Assembly: GCA_002843155.1 (NCBI GenBank)
Contig: PGZD01000016.1
Span: forward strand, 1 to 43,521
DNA length: 43,521 bases
Origin: Gammaproteobacteria bacterium HGW-Gammaproteobacteria-3
GTDB lineage: Bacteria; Pseudomonadota; Gammaproteobacteria; Methylococcales; Methylomonadaceae
Direction of reading: 5' to 3'
Below, in pieces: positions 1-8,229 of the stretch. Each line of letters starts with the position of its first letter. Position 1 is the stretch's first letter. Below the pieces are notes generated by a model. The model was not told the DNA's origin. It searched no databases and saw only the letters and a list, made by a program, of their open reading frames with translations. Position numbers and translations under genes: made by a program.

Positions 1-99
1 GCCGAACAGCAACTGGCCGAGGCCAGCACCGACCAGCTTGAGCACTGGATAGACAGGATACTGGATGCGCCAACGCTGAAAGCGGTATTTGACGTATAA
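1..99 (+). CDS. C-terminal end of an Rpn/DUF4351-type protein (partial)
   Basis: An open frame runs from the window edge to a TAA at 97-99 and gives 32 residues. The end of this peptide (LEHWIDRILDAPTLKAVF) resembles the last helix of DUF4351 domains. These close many Rpn-family recombination-promoting nuclease/putative transposase proteins. Only the tail is visible, so the catalytic PD-(D/E)XK part cannot be checked. The family call rests on this short tail alone. Confidence 0.5.
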   Translation, partial: AEQQLAEASTDQLEHWIDRILDAPTLKAVFDV

Positions 100-163
100 A
101 TCGGCTGTTCATACGAACGGTCTGCGTTCACCCTGCAAAGCTTGATAGCTTGTCGGTCCCTGA

Positions 164-182
164 AAGGTTAATCTTTAACCTT
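164..182. promoter_or_regulatory. 8-bp inverted repeat upstream of copA, possible operator
   Basis: AAGGTTAA and TTAACCTT are separated by TCT, giving a perfect dyad about 70 bp before the copA start. A TTGATA hexamer lies just upstream at 142-147, but I see no convincing -10 at normal spacing. The arms run in the opposite order to the ACCTT…AAGGT arrangement of CueR/MerR operators, so a CueR site is not supported. The regulator is unknown. Confidence 0.3.
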
Positions 183-206
183 AGTGTAGTGAAAGCAGTG
201 CGTGGA

Positions 207-241
207 AACGAGACATTCTTGATGGTGTCTCGTTAGTTTTT
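207..241 (+). terminator. Rho-independent terminator in front of copA
   Basis: AACGAGACA (207-215) and TGTCTCGTT (226-234) form a perfect 9-bp stem with a 10-nt loop, followed by AG and five T. It probably ends transcription of the upstream Rpn-like gene. It stops only 12 bp before the first possible copA start codon, so no promoter fits between it and copA. Confidence 0.7.
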
Positions 242-253
242 CAATAGGATATT

Positions 254-2536
254 TTGACCGGGCAACTTTTTATGAATACAGAAGCCGATACAAACGCTGC
301 AAGCCGTGAAGTACGTTTATCCATTTCAGGTATGCGTTGCGCAGGTTGTGTCAGCGCCGTCGAAGGGGCGCTGGCCGCTGTCGAAGGTGTCTTTGAAGTT
401 GCGGTCAATTTTGCCGATCATTCGGCTTTGGTCAAAGGCGCGGCGGATACCCTGCTGTTGAAACAGGCGGTTGTTGCGGCCGGTTACGACGCGGCGGTGA
501 TGGAAGGGTTCGAAGACCCGGCTGAGCAGGAACGGCAGGAATTATCACGCTACAAGGCTTTAATGAAAAAAGCGGCGGTCGCCGGTGCTTTTGGCGCCAC
601 TTTAATGCTGGCGGGCTATTGGGACTGGATTCCTGCCATCGGTTCGGAAGCGGGCTTTTGGTTCTGGCCCGAGGTGGCGTTATTGACGCTGGTCATTCTG
701 ATTTATTCGGGCGGACATTTTTACAGCGGCGCCCTTAAAGCGATGCGTTCAGGTCAGGCCAACATGGATACGCTGATTGCTCTGGGCACAGGCTCAGCCT
801 GGCTTTATTCCTGTATTATCATCGATTATTCGAAAAGTCTGCCGTCATTGGCTACGCACGCTTATTTTGAAGCTTCGGTAGTCATTCTGGCTTTCATCAA
901 TCTGGGCTCGGCATTGGAAACACTGGCCCGAGGCAAAACCTCCAGCGCCATCCGAAAACTGATCGGTTTACAGCCACGCACCGCCCGAGTCATTCGGGAC
1001 GGTCAGGAGCTTGATATTCCTATTGAACAAGTGGGTCTGAGTGAGATTCTCAGAGTGCGTCCGGGCGAGAAAATTCCGGTGGATGGTGTCGTCATCGAAG
1101 GTCATTCGTTAATCGATGAATCGATGTTGACGGGTGAACCGATTGCAGTTGAAAAAACCGAAGGTTCTGATGTGGCGGCCGGCACCATGAACCAGCAAGG
1201 CAGCTTTCTGTTTGAAGCCAAGCGCATCGGTCGGGATACGGCGTTGGCGCAAATCATTGACAGCGTGCGTCAGGCACAAGGCAGCAAGCCGGAAATTGCC
1301 CGTCTGGCGGACAAAATTTCCGGTATCTTCGTACCGGTTGTCGTGGTGTTGTCGGTACTCACTTTTTTAATCTGGTATAACTTTGGCCCTGACCCCGCTT
1401 TGGGCTATGCTTTCGTGACATCCATGACGGTGCTGGTCATCGCCTGTCCCTGTGCGTTGGGCCTGGCGACACCGATTTCAGTCATGGTCGCGGTCGGACG
1501 AGCCGCGCAGTCGGGTATCCTGATCCGTAATGGCGCGGCCTTGCAAAGCGCCGGTAAACTGAGTTGCCTGATTCTGGATAAAACCGGCACGGTGACGGAA
1601 GGAAAGCCTGTGGTGTCAACGCTTGTAGCGGTCGGTGATTACACGGAACAAGCGGTTTTGCAATTAGCCGCAAGTATCGAATCCGGCTCCGAACACCCGC
1701 TCGCCGCCGCAATTCTCGCAGAGGCAAAGCTGCGTCAACTCAAACTGGACAAGACCGAGCATTTTGAAGCCATGTCCGGATTTGGTGTCAGCGCGGAAAT
1801 CGGAGACCGGAAAGTTGCTTTAGGCAATGCCGAGCTCATGGACAAAAAGAATATCGACTATTCAGCATTGAAACAAAACCTGGCGGAACTTTCAACGCTG
1901 GGGCAAACGCCCATGCTGCTGGCGGTGGATGACAATCTGGCAGGGATAATCGCCGTTTCGGATCCGATCAAAAAAGATTCGGCCAAAGCCATTGGCGTAC
2001 TTAAAAATCTGGGCGTGCGTATCATCATGGTGACCGGTGACAACGAAGTCACCGCCCGCGCAATCGCCAGGCAAGCCGGGATAACCGAAGTCAGGGCGCA
2101 GGTTCTGCCTCAGGACAAGGCGTCGGTAGTGAAAGAATTGCAACAAACCGGCGCCATCGTCGGCATGGTGGGAGACGGTATCAATGATGCCCCGGCACTG
2201 GCACAGGCCGATGTCGGTCTGGCTATCGGCACCGGAACCGATGTTGCGATCGAAAGCGCCGATGTTGTGATTTTACAAGGCTCGTTGCTTAAAGTTCCGG
2301 AAACCATCGCCTTATCGAAAGCCACGGTTGTCAATATCAAACAGAACTTGCTGGGTGCTTTTTTCTACAACACACTCAGCATTCCCATCGCTGCGGGCGT
2401 ACTGTATCCGCTGTTTGGTATTTTGTTGAATCCGATGATAGCAGGCGCGGCCATGGCCATGTCTTCTTTAACCGTAGTCAGCAATGCCAACCGGTTGCGC
2501 TGGATTAAAATGAATGATGGAGCAAGCCGCCATTAA
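254..2536 (+). CDS. copA: Cu(I)-translocating P1B-type ATPase CopA
   Basis: This inner-membrane ATPase is predicted to export Cu(I) from the cytoplasm. One N-terminal heavy-metal-binding domain carries CAGC (C29/C32). It is followed by the actuator TGEP motif near residue 293, the membrane CPC (C398/C400), the phosphorylated Asp of DKTG (D442), the HP motif (H481) and GDGIND (near 641). The last helices contain the YN and MSS residues typical of Cu(I) (P1B-1) pumps. At 760 residues it is shorter than E. coli CopA (834) because it has one metal-binding domain rather than two. The start is uncertain: TTG 254 has AGGA only 4 nt upstream, and ATG 272 has no visible ribosome site. No chaperone (copZ) or cueR gene lies next to it. 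Confidence 0.93.
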   Translation: MTGQLFMNTEADTNAASREVRLSISGMRCAGCVSAVEGALAAVEGVFEVAVNFADHSALVKGAADTLLLKQAVVAAGYDAAVMEGFEDPAEQERQELSRYKALMKKAAVAGAFGATLMLAGYWDWIPAIGSEAGFWFWPEVALLTLVILIYSGGHFYSGALKAMRSGQANMDTLIALGTGSAWLYSCIIIDYSKSLPSLATHAYFEASVVILAFINLGSALETLARGKTSSAIRKLIGLQPRTARVIRDGQELDIPIEQVGLSEILRVRPGEKIPVDGVVIEGHSLIDESMLTGEPIAVEKTEGSDVAAGTMNQQGSFLFEAKRIGRDTALAQIIDSVRQAQGSKPEIARLADKISGIFVPVVVVLSVLTFLIWYNFGPDPALGYAFVTSMTVLVIACPCALGLATPISVMVAVGRAAQSGILIRNGAALQSAGKLSCLILDKTGTVTEGKPVVSTLVAVGDYTEQAVLQLAASIESGSEHPLAAAILAEAKLRQLKLDKTEHFEAMSGFGVSAEIGDRKVALGNAELMDKKNIDYSALKQNLAELSTLGQTPMLLAVDDNLAGIIAVSDPIKKDSAKAIGVLKNLGVRIIMVTGDNEVTARAIARQAGITEVRAQVLPQDKASVVKELQQTGAIVGMVGDGINDAPALAQADVGLAIGTGTDVAIESADVVILQGSLLKVPETIALSKATVVNIKQNLLGAFFYNTLSIPIAAGVLYPLFGILLNPMIAGAAMAMSSLTVVSNANRLRWIKMNDGASRH

Positions 2537-2627
2537 CGCCATTCGTCAGAACAGGAAAGCGGGTGGTGCCGGTACTTCAGCGGGTTTTAAAGGTGATCCG
2601 ACCAAGCAATATGGCGGCTGGCATTAG
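2514..2627 (+). CDS. possible 37-residue peptide overlapping the end of copA
   Basis: A short frame starts with two adjacent ATG codons (2514 and 2517), overlaps the last 23 bases of copA in another frame and ends at TAG 2625-2627. The product begins [15 protein letters not shown] and has a Gly-rich, Trp/His-ending tail ([21 protein letters not shown] in part). No Shine-Dalgarno sequence is clear, so translation would have to be coupled to copA. I do not recognise a family, and it may be chance. Confidence 0.25.
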   Translation: MMEQAAINAIRQNRKAGGAGTSAGFKGDPTKQYGGWH

Positions 2628-2791
2628 CTGAAAACGGTCAGTAATAGACAGAAATAAAATAAAAATTGGTTTATCATAGACTTGTGCCGTTGCTTCATTT
2701 GATAATCAAAAGTTTAGTGCCACGCCAATGCCAATGTACCGAGTACATCTCGATAGTTGAATCGACCCGATCAATACCGCACAGCCTATTC

Positions 2792-2806
2792 TAAGGTCGA
2801 ACCTTA
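2792..2806. promoter_or_regulatory. TAAGGT-CGA-ACCTTA inverted repeat before the porin gene
   Basis: This perfect 6-bp dyad with a 3-bp spacer ends 13 bp before the predicted porin start. It shares the AAGGT/ACCTT core with the dyad upstream of copA, but the spacing differs. It could be an operator or a small hairpin in the leader. The rest of the copA-porin gap (2628-2791) shows only an AT-rich stretch and no convincing promoter or terminator. Confidence 0.2.
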
Positions 2807-2819
2807 AAGCAGATAAATT

Positions 2820-4037
2820 TTGCCATTGATTTATAGAATAAAACGGTTTCAGTACCAATTAGTGTGGGTGGGCGTGATGTTTTTTGCATCTTTGCCGACT
2901 CACGCAACCGATCCTATTGATTGGCTGCCCGATTCCATGCAATTGCATGGGTTTTTGACGCAGGCTTTTTTTCATTCTTCCGATAATAATTTTTACGGGC
3001 AGAGTGATGACGGCATTTCCCCGGGATTAACCGAAGTGGGTTTGAATCTGTCCTATCAGGCTCTGGATAATCTGACGCTGGCGGCACAAGGCTTGTACCG
3101 GCGCGCGGGTGATGTCGATACAGGTAGTTTTCGTCTGGACTACGGTCTGGCAGACCTTACCTTGTACACCTATGAAAACGGCAGGATAGGCATTCGAGGC
3201 GGTAGAATCAAAGTGCCTTTTGGTTTGTATAATGAAACCCGGGATGTGTCATTTACTCATCCGGGTATTTTATTGGCGCAAGGAATTTATTTCGACCGTT
3301 CCAGGTCATCGTTTGTGTCATCGGATGGCGGCTCTGTTTATCTCGATCATATCAGCGATTATGGCGATTTTTCCTTTAAAGTGAACGTAGGCCAACCGCA
3401 AAGCGACCGGGAGTTATTGACATCAGTGCTCGGTAACACCGCACCGGGGAGTTTTGACGCCAACAGGCCGGGCGTAGCTACACAATTGAATTATGAAATC
3501 AATGGAGGTGAATATGCTTTTGCCGTCAGTTTTATTGATTTTGAATTAAAATACCGTCCGGCCGCCATCGATAATTTCGAGGCCGGCAAAGCGCGTTTTC
3601 GTCCCTTGCTTTTTTCCGCGCAATATAATGGCGAAAAACTCAGCCTGACCGGTGAATATCTGCATCAATGGTACGAGCTTCGCCGTTTTGGTGCGTTTTT
3701 GCCGAATCGCAGTTTGGTCGCGCAAAGTTGGTATGTGGAAGCGGATTATCGTATTTTGCCGAAGTGGCAGGCTTCGGTTCGTTACAATGAACTTTATGTG
3801 AACAAGGACGATAAAGACGGCTCCCTGAACGCTTTGGTTGGATTGCCTCGCCATCTCGGTTTCGCCAAGGACTGGATGGCCAGTCTGCGCTGGGATGTGT
3901 CCTCTTCCTGGATGCTGCGGGCGGAATTTCATCGTATCGACGGCACCGCATGGCTGCCTGCGGCCGATAATCCCGACCCCAATCTCACCAAGCGGCATTG
4001 GAATCTTTTCGCGTTGCAATTATCGTATCGTTTTTAG
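2820..4037 (+). CDS. outer-membrane beta-barrel porin-like protein
   Basis: The 405-residue product starts with a basic, hydrophobic signal peptide (RIKRFQYQLVWVGVMFFASLPTHA, cleaved near THA-T). The rest alternates polar and aromatic residues like a beta-barrel and ends in a C-terminal Phe (LSYRF), the usual signal for outer-membrane assembly. It looks like a phosphate/anion-type or general porin, but I cannot assign a substrate or named family. The start is TTG 2820 (or TTG 2826) with a poor ribosome site; the first ATG in frame would cut the signal peptide. It stands alone between copA and gnnA, 135 bp from the latter. A link to copper or lipopolysaccharide is not shown. Confidence 0.7.
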   Translation: MPLIYRIKRFQYQLVWVGVMFFASLPTHATDPIDWLPDSMQLHGFLTQAFFHSSDNNFYGQSDDGISPGLTEVGLNLSYQALDNLTLAAQGLYRRAGDVDTGSFRLDYGLADLTLYTYENGRIGIRGGRIKVPFGLYNETRDVSFTHPGILLAQGIYFDRSRSSFVSSDGGSVYLDHISDYGDFSFKVNVGQPQSDRELLTSVLGNTAPGSFDANRPGVATQLNYEINGGEYAFAVSFIDFELKYRPAAIDNFEAGKARFRPLLFSAQYNGEKLSLTGEYLHQWYELRRFGAFLPNRSLVAQSWYVEADYRILPKWQASVRYNELYVNKDDKDGSLNALVGLPRHLGFAKDWMASLRWDVSSSWMLRAEFHRIDGTAWLPAADNPDPNLTKRHWNLFALQLSYRF

Positions 4038-4172
4038 CCGAGCGGTTTTTGGCGAACAACGTTTCCTGAAAACGGGGCTGTCGCTTACAATATGCCGCTT
4101 ATGTCCTGTGGCAGGAACTGTTAAACAAGGCTTTTCAACCTGAAATTTTGTCGTCTAAATGTCAATCAATAC

Positions 4173-5108
4173 ATGAAAAAATTGAAATGCGCTGTTGTTG
4201 GCGCAGGTTATCTGGGTAAATTTCACGCCGAAAAATACGCTTCGCTGGTCGATTGCGAGCTGGTGGCCGTGGTCGATATCGATCAGGTGGCGGCGGCTGA
4301 TGTGGCGTCAAGGTATGGCGCTCAGGCCTTGACTGATTATCGCTCGGTGCTGGGGCAAGTGGATGCCGTGAGCATTGTCGTACCGACTACTTTGCACCAT
4401 GCCGTCGCCCGGGATTTTCTTGACAGTGGCGTGCATGTGCTGGTGGAAAAACCCATTACCGTGAGCGTGGACGAAGCCGATGAGCTGATTGAAACAGCGC
4501 GGCGCAAGCGTGTCGTTTTACAGGTGGGACACCTTGAGCGCTTCAATCCAGCGGTACTGGGGTTTGACAATAGCGATGAAAAACCGCTTTTTATCGAATC
4601 GCACCGCTTGTCGCCCTTTAATCCACGCGCGAACGATGTCAGCGTGGTGCTGGATTTGATGATACACGACATCGATATTATTTTGGCCCTGGTCGGCTCA
4701 GAAGTTGAGCGCATTGATGCCAGTGGCACGGCGGTATTGACACCGGGGATTGATATTGCCAATGCCCGGCTGGCATTCAAAAATGGTTGTGTGGCCAATG
4801 TCACGGCCAGCCGGATCAGTATGAAACTGGAGCGGAAAATGCGCCTGTTCCGGCCCAGTTCCTATGTTTCCATCGATTTTCAAAACCGGGTGCTGACCAA
4901 ACATCGTACCGGACGGAAAGAAATGTTTCCCGGTATACCGGAAATTGAAACTGAAGAGTCGGTGTTTGAAAATGGCGATGCGCTGCTTGAGGAAATTAAA
5001 CATTTCATCCACTGTATCCAAACCGGAATCCGACCTTTGGTTTCGGGCGAGGAGGGCAGGCAGGCGCTGGCCACGGCTCTGGAGATTTCCAGACTGTTGG
5101 CCCGATAG
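4173..5108 (+). CDS. gnnA: UDP-GlcNAc 3-dehydrogenase-like Gfo/Idh/MocA oxidoreductase
   Basis: The 311-residue protein has an N-terminal Rossmann motif (VVGAGYLGKFHAEKY, residues about 8-22) and the EKP signature of Gfo/Idh/MocA oxidoreductases near residue 92. GnnA of Acidithiobacillus ferrooxidans oxidises the 3-OH of UDP-GlcNAc so that GnnB can aminate it. Here the next gene is a matching aminotransferase and the third is lpxB, which is the main reason for the specific call. Sequence alone supports only the oxidoreductase family. The product would be cytoplasmic. It begins at ATG 4173. Confidence 0.75.
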   Translation: MKKLKCAVVGAGYLGKFHAEKYASLVDCELVAVVDIDQVAAADVASRYGAQALTDYRSVLGQVDAVSIVVPTTLHHAVARDFLDSGVHVLVEKPITVSVDEADELIETARRKRVVLQVGHLERFNPAVLGFDNSDEKPLFIESHRLSPFNPRANDVSVVLDLMIHDIDIILALVGSEVERIDASGTAVLTPGIDIANARLAFKNGCVANVTASRISMKLERKMRLFRPSSYVSIDFQNRVLTKHRTGRKEMFPGIPEIETEESVFENGDALLEEIKHFIHCIQTGIRPLVSGEEGRQALATALEISRLLAR

Positions 5109-5154
5109 GATGCGCTTCACGCAGTGAAACGCATCGGTTCTGTAAAACCGATGC
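5109..5154 (+). repeat. REP-like palindromes after gnnA
   Basis: Directly after the gnnA stop, GATGCG-C-TTCAC / GTGAA-A-CGCATC (5109-5135) forms an 11-bp stem with one mismatch and a GCA loop. An overlapping perfect 9-bp stem, GCATCGGTT / AACCGATGC (5131-5154), shares bases 5131-5135 with it, so the two hairpins cannot form together. There is no T-run, so it is more like a REP-type palindrome than a terminator. Confidence 0.5.
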
Positions 5155-5175
5155 TGCGGCCCAATTGCCTTGAAA

Positions 5176-5253
5176 TATACCTTTTGCACTTCAAAATTCG
5201 GCTCCTCACCTAACGCTAGATGAAGGGCTGAATTTTGATCTACGATGAGTATA
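5176..5253. repeat. ~78-bp hairpin repeat (MITE-like), copy 1
   Basis: The element starts TATAC and ends GTATA. It contains TCAAAATTCGGCTCCTCACC and a nearly complementary right arm around an ACGC loop, giving a stem of about 22 bp with a few mismatches. A near-identical copy lies at 7559-7635. It sits between gnnA and gnnB and ends 32 bp before the gnnB ATG. The structure fits a miniature inverted-repeat or intergenic palindromic element. No transposase is linked to it. Confidence 0.8.
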
Positions 5254-5285
5254 ATCCACAAAACTATCAAGAGACCCTTGAATTT

Positions 5286-6383
5286 ATGATTCCCATGGTT
5301 AATCTGAAGGCGCAATACGCCGATATAAAAGATGAAATTGAACAAGGCTTGGCCCGGACGCTTGCCGATTGTTCGTTTATATTGGGTCCGAACGTGCAGG
5401 CATTTGAACAAGAAGCCGCTGACTATCTGGGCGTAAAACACGCTATCGGTGTCGCTTCGGGAACCGATGCCCTGCATCTGGCGCTGGCGGCCGAAGGCAT
5501 CGGGGCAAGGGACGAAGTAATTACTACCGCATTTACCTTTATTGCAACCGCCGAAGCCATTTGCTACCTGGGCGCGAAGCCGGTATTCGTCGATATCGAT
5601 CCCAAGACTTTCAATATCGATCCTTTGGCCATAGAAGGGGCTATTACGGCCAAAACCAAAGCGGTCATGCCCGTACATTTATTCGGTCAGCCTGCCGATA
5701 TGGCCCGTATCGAACAGTTATGCGCCCGCCATAATCTGAAACTGATAGAAGATTGCGCGCAATCGTTCGGCGCCAAAATCAACGGCAGGCAAACCGGCAG
5801 CATCGGCCATGCCGCCGGTTTCAGCTTTTTCCCGAGCAAAAATCTGGGTGCTTTCGGCGACGGCGGATTGGTTGTCACGCAATCGGATGAGACGGCCGCT
5901 AAAGTGAAAAGGCTCAGAAACCATGGCTCGGATGTGCGCTATTATCATGATGTGATCGGCTATAACAGTCGTCTGGATGAGATGCAGGCGGTGGTTTTGC
6001 GTACCAAGTTGAAATGGATCGATCACTACAATCAGGCGCGGCGGTCGCGCGCGCAACGTTATTCACAGTTGCTGGCCGACCTGCCTTTACTCACGCCTTC
6101 TGAAGATGGCCTGGGCGAGCATGTCTATCACCAATATACGCTGTTATGCGAGCGGCGCGATGACATTTTAACCGCATTGCAGGACAGGCAAATCGCTTGT
6201 GCGATTTATTATCCGGTGCCGCTGCACAAGCAAAATGTCTTTAAAGCGGCTTATGCGGATATACAGCTGCCGGTGACCGAGCAGGTCGCGGCCCATTGCT
6301 TGTCCCTGCCCATTTGCCCGGCATTGGCCGATGATAGCATCGAGCATATAGCGGGTGTCATCCGAAATGTTTTGACGGCATGA
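5286..6383 (+). CDS. gnnB: DegT/DnrJ/EryC1-family aminotransferase, GnnB-like
   Basis: This PLP-dependent sugar aminotransferase (365 residues from ATG 5286) shows the family features GVASGTDALHLAL, an EDCAQSFGA motif and the catalytic lysine in FSFFPSKNLGAFGDGG. GnnB of A. ferrooxidans converts the 3-keto sugar made by GnnA into UDP-GlcNAc3N, using glutamate as amino donor. The frame is open further upstream to TTG 5235, but that start lies inside the hairpin repeat. ATG 5286 begins MIPMVNLKAQY, the usual start in this family, and is preceded by AAGAGA. The gene is followed after 21 bp by lpxB. Confidence 0.78.
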   Translation: MIPMVNLKAQYADIKDEIEQGLARTLADCSFILGPNVQAFEQEAADYLGVKHAIGVASGTDALHLALAAEGIGARDEVITTAFTFIATAEAICYLGAKPVFVDIDPKTFNIDPLAIEGAITAKTKAVMPVHLFGQPADMARIEQLCARHNLKLIEDCAQSFGAKINGRQTGSIGHAAGFSFFPSKNLGAFGDGGLVVTQSDETAAKVKRLRNHGSDVRYYHDVIGYNSRLDEMQAVVLRTKLKWIDHYNQARRSRAQRYSQLLADLPLLTPSEDGLGEHVYHQYTLLCERRDDILTALQDRQIACAIYYPVPLHKQNVFKAAYADIQLPVTEQVAAHCLSLPICPALADDSIEHIAGVIRNVLTA

Positions 6384-6404
6384 GATCGATCGTGAGAGGG
6401 CGTT

Positions 6405-7550
6405 ATGCTGAAACAACATAAACCACCCCGAATTATGTTCAGCGCCGGTGAAGCCTCGGGCGAGCAACATGCCGCCGCGATGTATCTTGAGCTGAAAAAA
6501 CACCGGCCTGAATTGCAGGCTTTGGGTATGGGCGGCGCGGCCATGCGGGCTGCGGGCATCAATGTCCGCTACGATTCTTCCGCGATTGGCGTAATAGGCG
6601 TGTTTGAAGTGTTGAAGCACTACCCGCAAATCCATGGGGCATTGAAAATGATGCAGCGGCTGGTGGCGGATGAGCGTCCTGATTTGCTGGTTTGCGTCGA
6701 TTACAAAGAATTCAATTTCAAATTGGCGTCTTTTGCCAAACAATGCGGCATTAAAGTTCTGTTTTACGTTAGCCCGCAAGTTTGGGCCTGGCGACCGGGG
6801 CGCGTCAAAAAATACGGCCGGGTCATCGACACGATGGCGGTTATATTCCCTTTTGAAACAGATTATTATGAAGCGGAAAATATACCCGTGCGCTATGTCG
6901 GCCATCCTTCGGTAGACAAAGTTCGGCCTCGTTACGGCAAGGTCGAGGCTTTGCGGCACTTTCAACTCGATGGCCAAAAGCCGGTCATCGGCCTGCTGCC
7001 CGGCAGTAGAGGCCATGAAGTTGAAAGGCTGTTGCCGGTCATGTTGGCGGCAGCCCGGAAGATCAAAGAAAAACTGCCCGCCGCGCAGTTTATTTTGCCG
7101 CAGGCGCAAAGCATTTCCGAGTCCTTGTTAAGCCGTTATCTCGATACAACGGATATCACTATCCGCATCATCAAAAACCAGCCCTACGAAGCCATCGAGT
7201 GCTGCGATGCCGTGATGACGAAATCGGGAACGGCCACGCTGGAAATCGCATTGTTGCAAGTACCCATGGTTATTGTTTACAAGCTCGCGGAACCGACTTA
7301 CTGGTTGGGTCGCTGGCTGGTTAAAACACCTTTTATCGGTTTGCCCAATATCATTGCAGGCAAAAGCATCGTCAAGGAATTGATTCAACATGATGCCAGC
7401 GCCCTGAAAATTGCCGAAGAAATCATCACAATTTTAACCGACCCGGACTATCAAAATAGGATGCAGTCGGCTCTGGCCGAAGTCAAGGAACGACTGGGAA
7501 CGGGCGAAGGTTCAAAAAATATGGCGAAGCTGGCGCTGGAAATGTTGTGA
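6405..7550 (+). CDS. lpxB: lipid-A-disaccharide synthase LpxB
   Basis: LpxB is a peripheral membrane glycosyltransferase that joins UDP-2,3-diacyl-glucosamine to lipid X to form the lipid A disaccharide. The 381 residues match the usual length (E. coli 382). The family blocks FSAGEASGEQHAA, the VDYKEFNF region, FYVSPQVWAW and the LLPGSRGHEVERL nucleotide-binding loop are present. A good ribosome site (GAGAGGG) lies 6 nt before ATG 6405. In E. coli lpxB follows lpxA; here gnnA–gnnB precede it instead, so the enzyme probably handles acyl donors with an amide at position 3. Confidence 0.97.
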   Translation: MLKQHKPPRIMFSAGEASGEQHAAAMYLELKKHRPELQALGMGGAAMRAAGINVRYDSSAIGVIGVFEVLKHYPQIHGALKMMQRLVADERPDLLVCVDYKEFNFKLASFAKQCGIKVLFYVSPQVWAWRPGRVKKYGRVIDTMAVIFPFETDYYEAENIPVRYVGHPSVDKVRPRYGKVEALRHFQLDGQKPVIGLLPGSRGHEVERLLPVMLAAARKIKEKLPAAQFILPQAQSISESLLSRYLDTTDITIRIIKNQPYEAIECCDAVMTKSGTATLEIALLQVPMVIVYKLAEPTYWLGRWLVKTPFIGLPNIIAGKSIVKELIQHDASALKIAEEIITILTDPDYQNRMQSALAEVKERLGTGEGSKNMAKLALEML

Positions 7551-7558
7551 GGGTTTTA

Positions 7559-7635
7559 TATACCTTTCGCACTTCAAAATTCGCCCCCTCACCTAACGCT
7601 AGGTGAGGACCGAATTTTGATCTACGATGAGTATA
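7559..7635. repeat. ~77-bp hairpin repeat (MITE-like), copy 2
   Basis: This is the second copy of the TATAC…GTATA element found at 5176-5253. The arms (TCAAAATTCGCCCCCTCACC and its near complement) pair around an ACGC loop. It begins 8 bp after the lpxB stop. The last 18 bases are the same as in copy 1, while the stem differs at several positions that mostly keep pairing. The following 7636-7776 holds the nrdR upstream region, with an AT-rich TGTTGTAAAATAG segment that may be part of a promoter. Confidence 0.8.
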
Positions 7636-7776
7636 CTTCGCACCACGCTTGATTTGCAGGTATTCTGATCGATGACAACGGTCGGGTTCGGAATAAATTT
7701 AAGAATACATGGATTGTGTTGTAAAATAGCCGGTTCTGAAATCATACCCCGTATGCTTACAATGACTGGTTAACGT

Positions 7777-8229
7777 ATGCGATGTCCTTTTTGTGCGGCG
7801 CAAGATACGCGCGTCATCGACTCAAGACTGGCCAATGACGGCGATCAGGTGCGCAGACGCCGCGAATGCAGTGCGTGTAAAGAGCGCTTCACCACTTATG
7901 AAATAGCCGAGTTGAGTTTGCCGCGCATCATCAAGCGCGAAGGCATCCGCGAGCCTTTTGACGAAAACAAGCTGCGCGCCGGTATGCTTCGGGCTTTGGA
8001 AAAAAGGCCGGTAGAAAGCGATGCCATCGAGGTGGCCATTAACCGGATCAAAAAAGATTTAATGGCGACGGGCGAGCGAGAAATTCCCGCTCGTGAGTTG
8101 GGCGAAAAAGTCATGAAGGAATTGAGCGGGCTCGATCATGTGGCTTATGTCCGTTTTGCTTCGGTTTATCGCAGTTTTCAGGATGTCAACGAATTTACCG
8201 CCATGATTGAACATTTAAAAAAACAATGA
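7777..8229 (+). CDS. nrdR: transcriptional repressor NrdR
   Basis: NrdR senses ATP/dATP and represses ribonucleotide reductase genes. The 150-residue product has the N-terminal zinc ribbon (C3, C6, C31, C34) with the basic stretch RRRREC, followed by an ATP-cone domain (about residues 49-139, starting PRIIKREG). The length equals the family norm. Its stop overlaps the ribD start (ATGA), the same nrdR–ribD order found in many gammaproteobacteria. Confidence 0.97.
   Translation: MRCPFCAAQDTRVIDSRLANDGDQVRRRRECSACKERFTTYEIAELSLPRIIKREGIREPFDENKLRAGMLRALEKRPVESDAIEVAINRIKKDLMATGEREIPARELGEKVMKELSGLDHVAYVRFASVYRSFQDVNEFTAMIEHLKKQ

Noticed and set aside
164-182. CueR operator for copA
   Set aside because: The half-sites are in the reverse orientation to CueR sites and there is no -35/-10 pair with 19-20 bp spacing around the dyad.
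5235-5285. Upstream TTG start for gnnB
   Set aside because: It falls inside the hairpin repeat and adds residues not seen in the family; ATG 5286 gives the usual MIPMVNLK start.
4698-5678. Long antisense frame (326 codons) opposite gnnA/gnnB
   Set aside because: It is a shadow of the coding frames, crosses two hairpin repeats and shows no recognisable domain.
6168-7109. Long antisense frame (313 codons) opposite gnnB/lpxB
   Set aside because: The sense strand clearly encodes GnnB and LpxB; the antisense product is Gln/Arg/Ile-rich with no domain.
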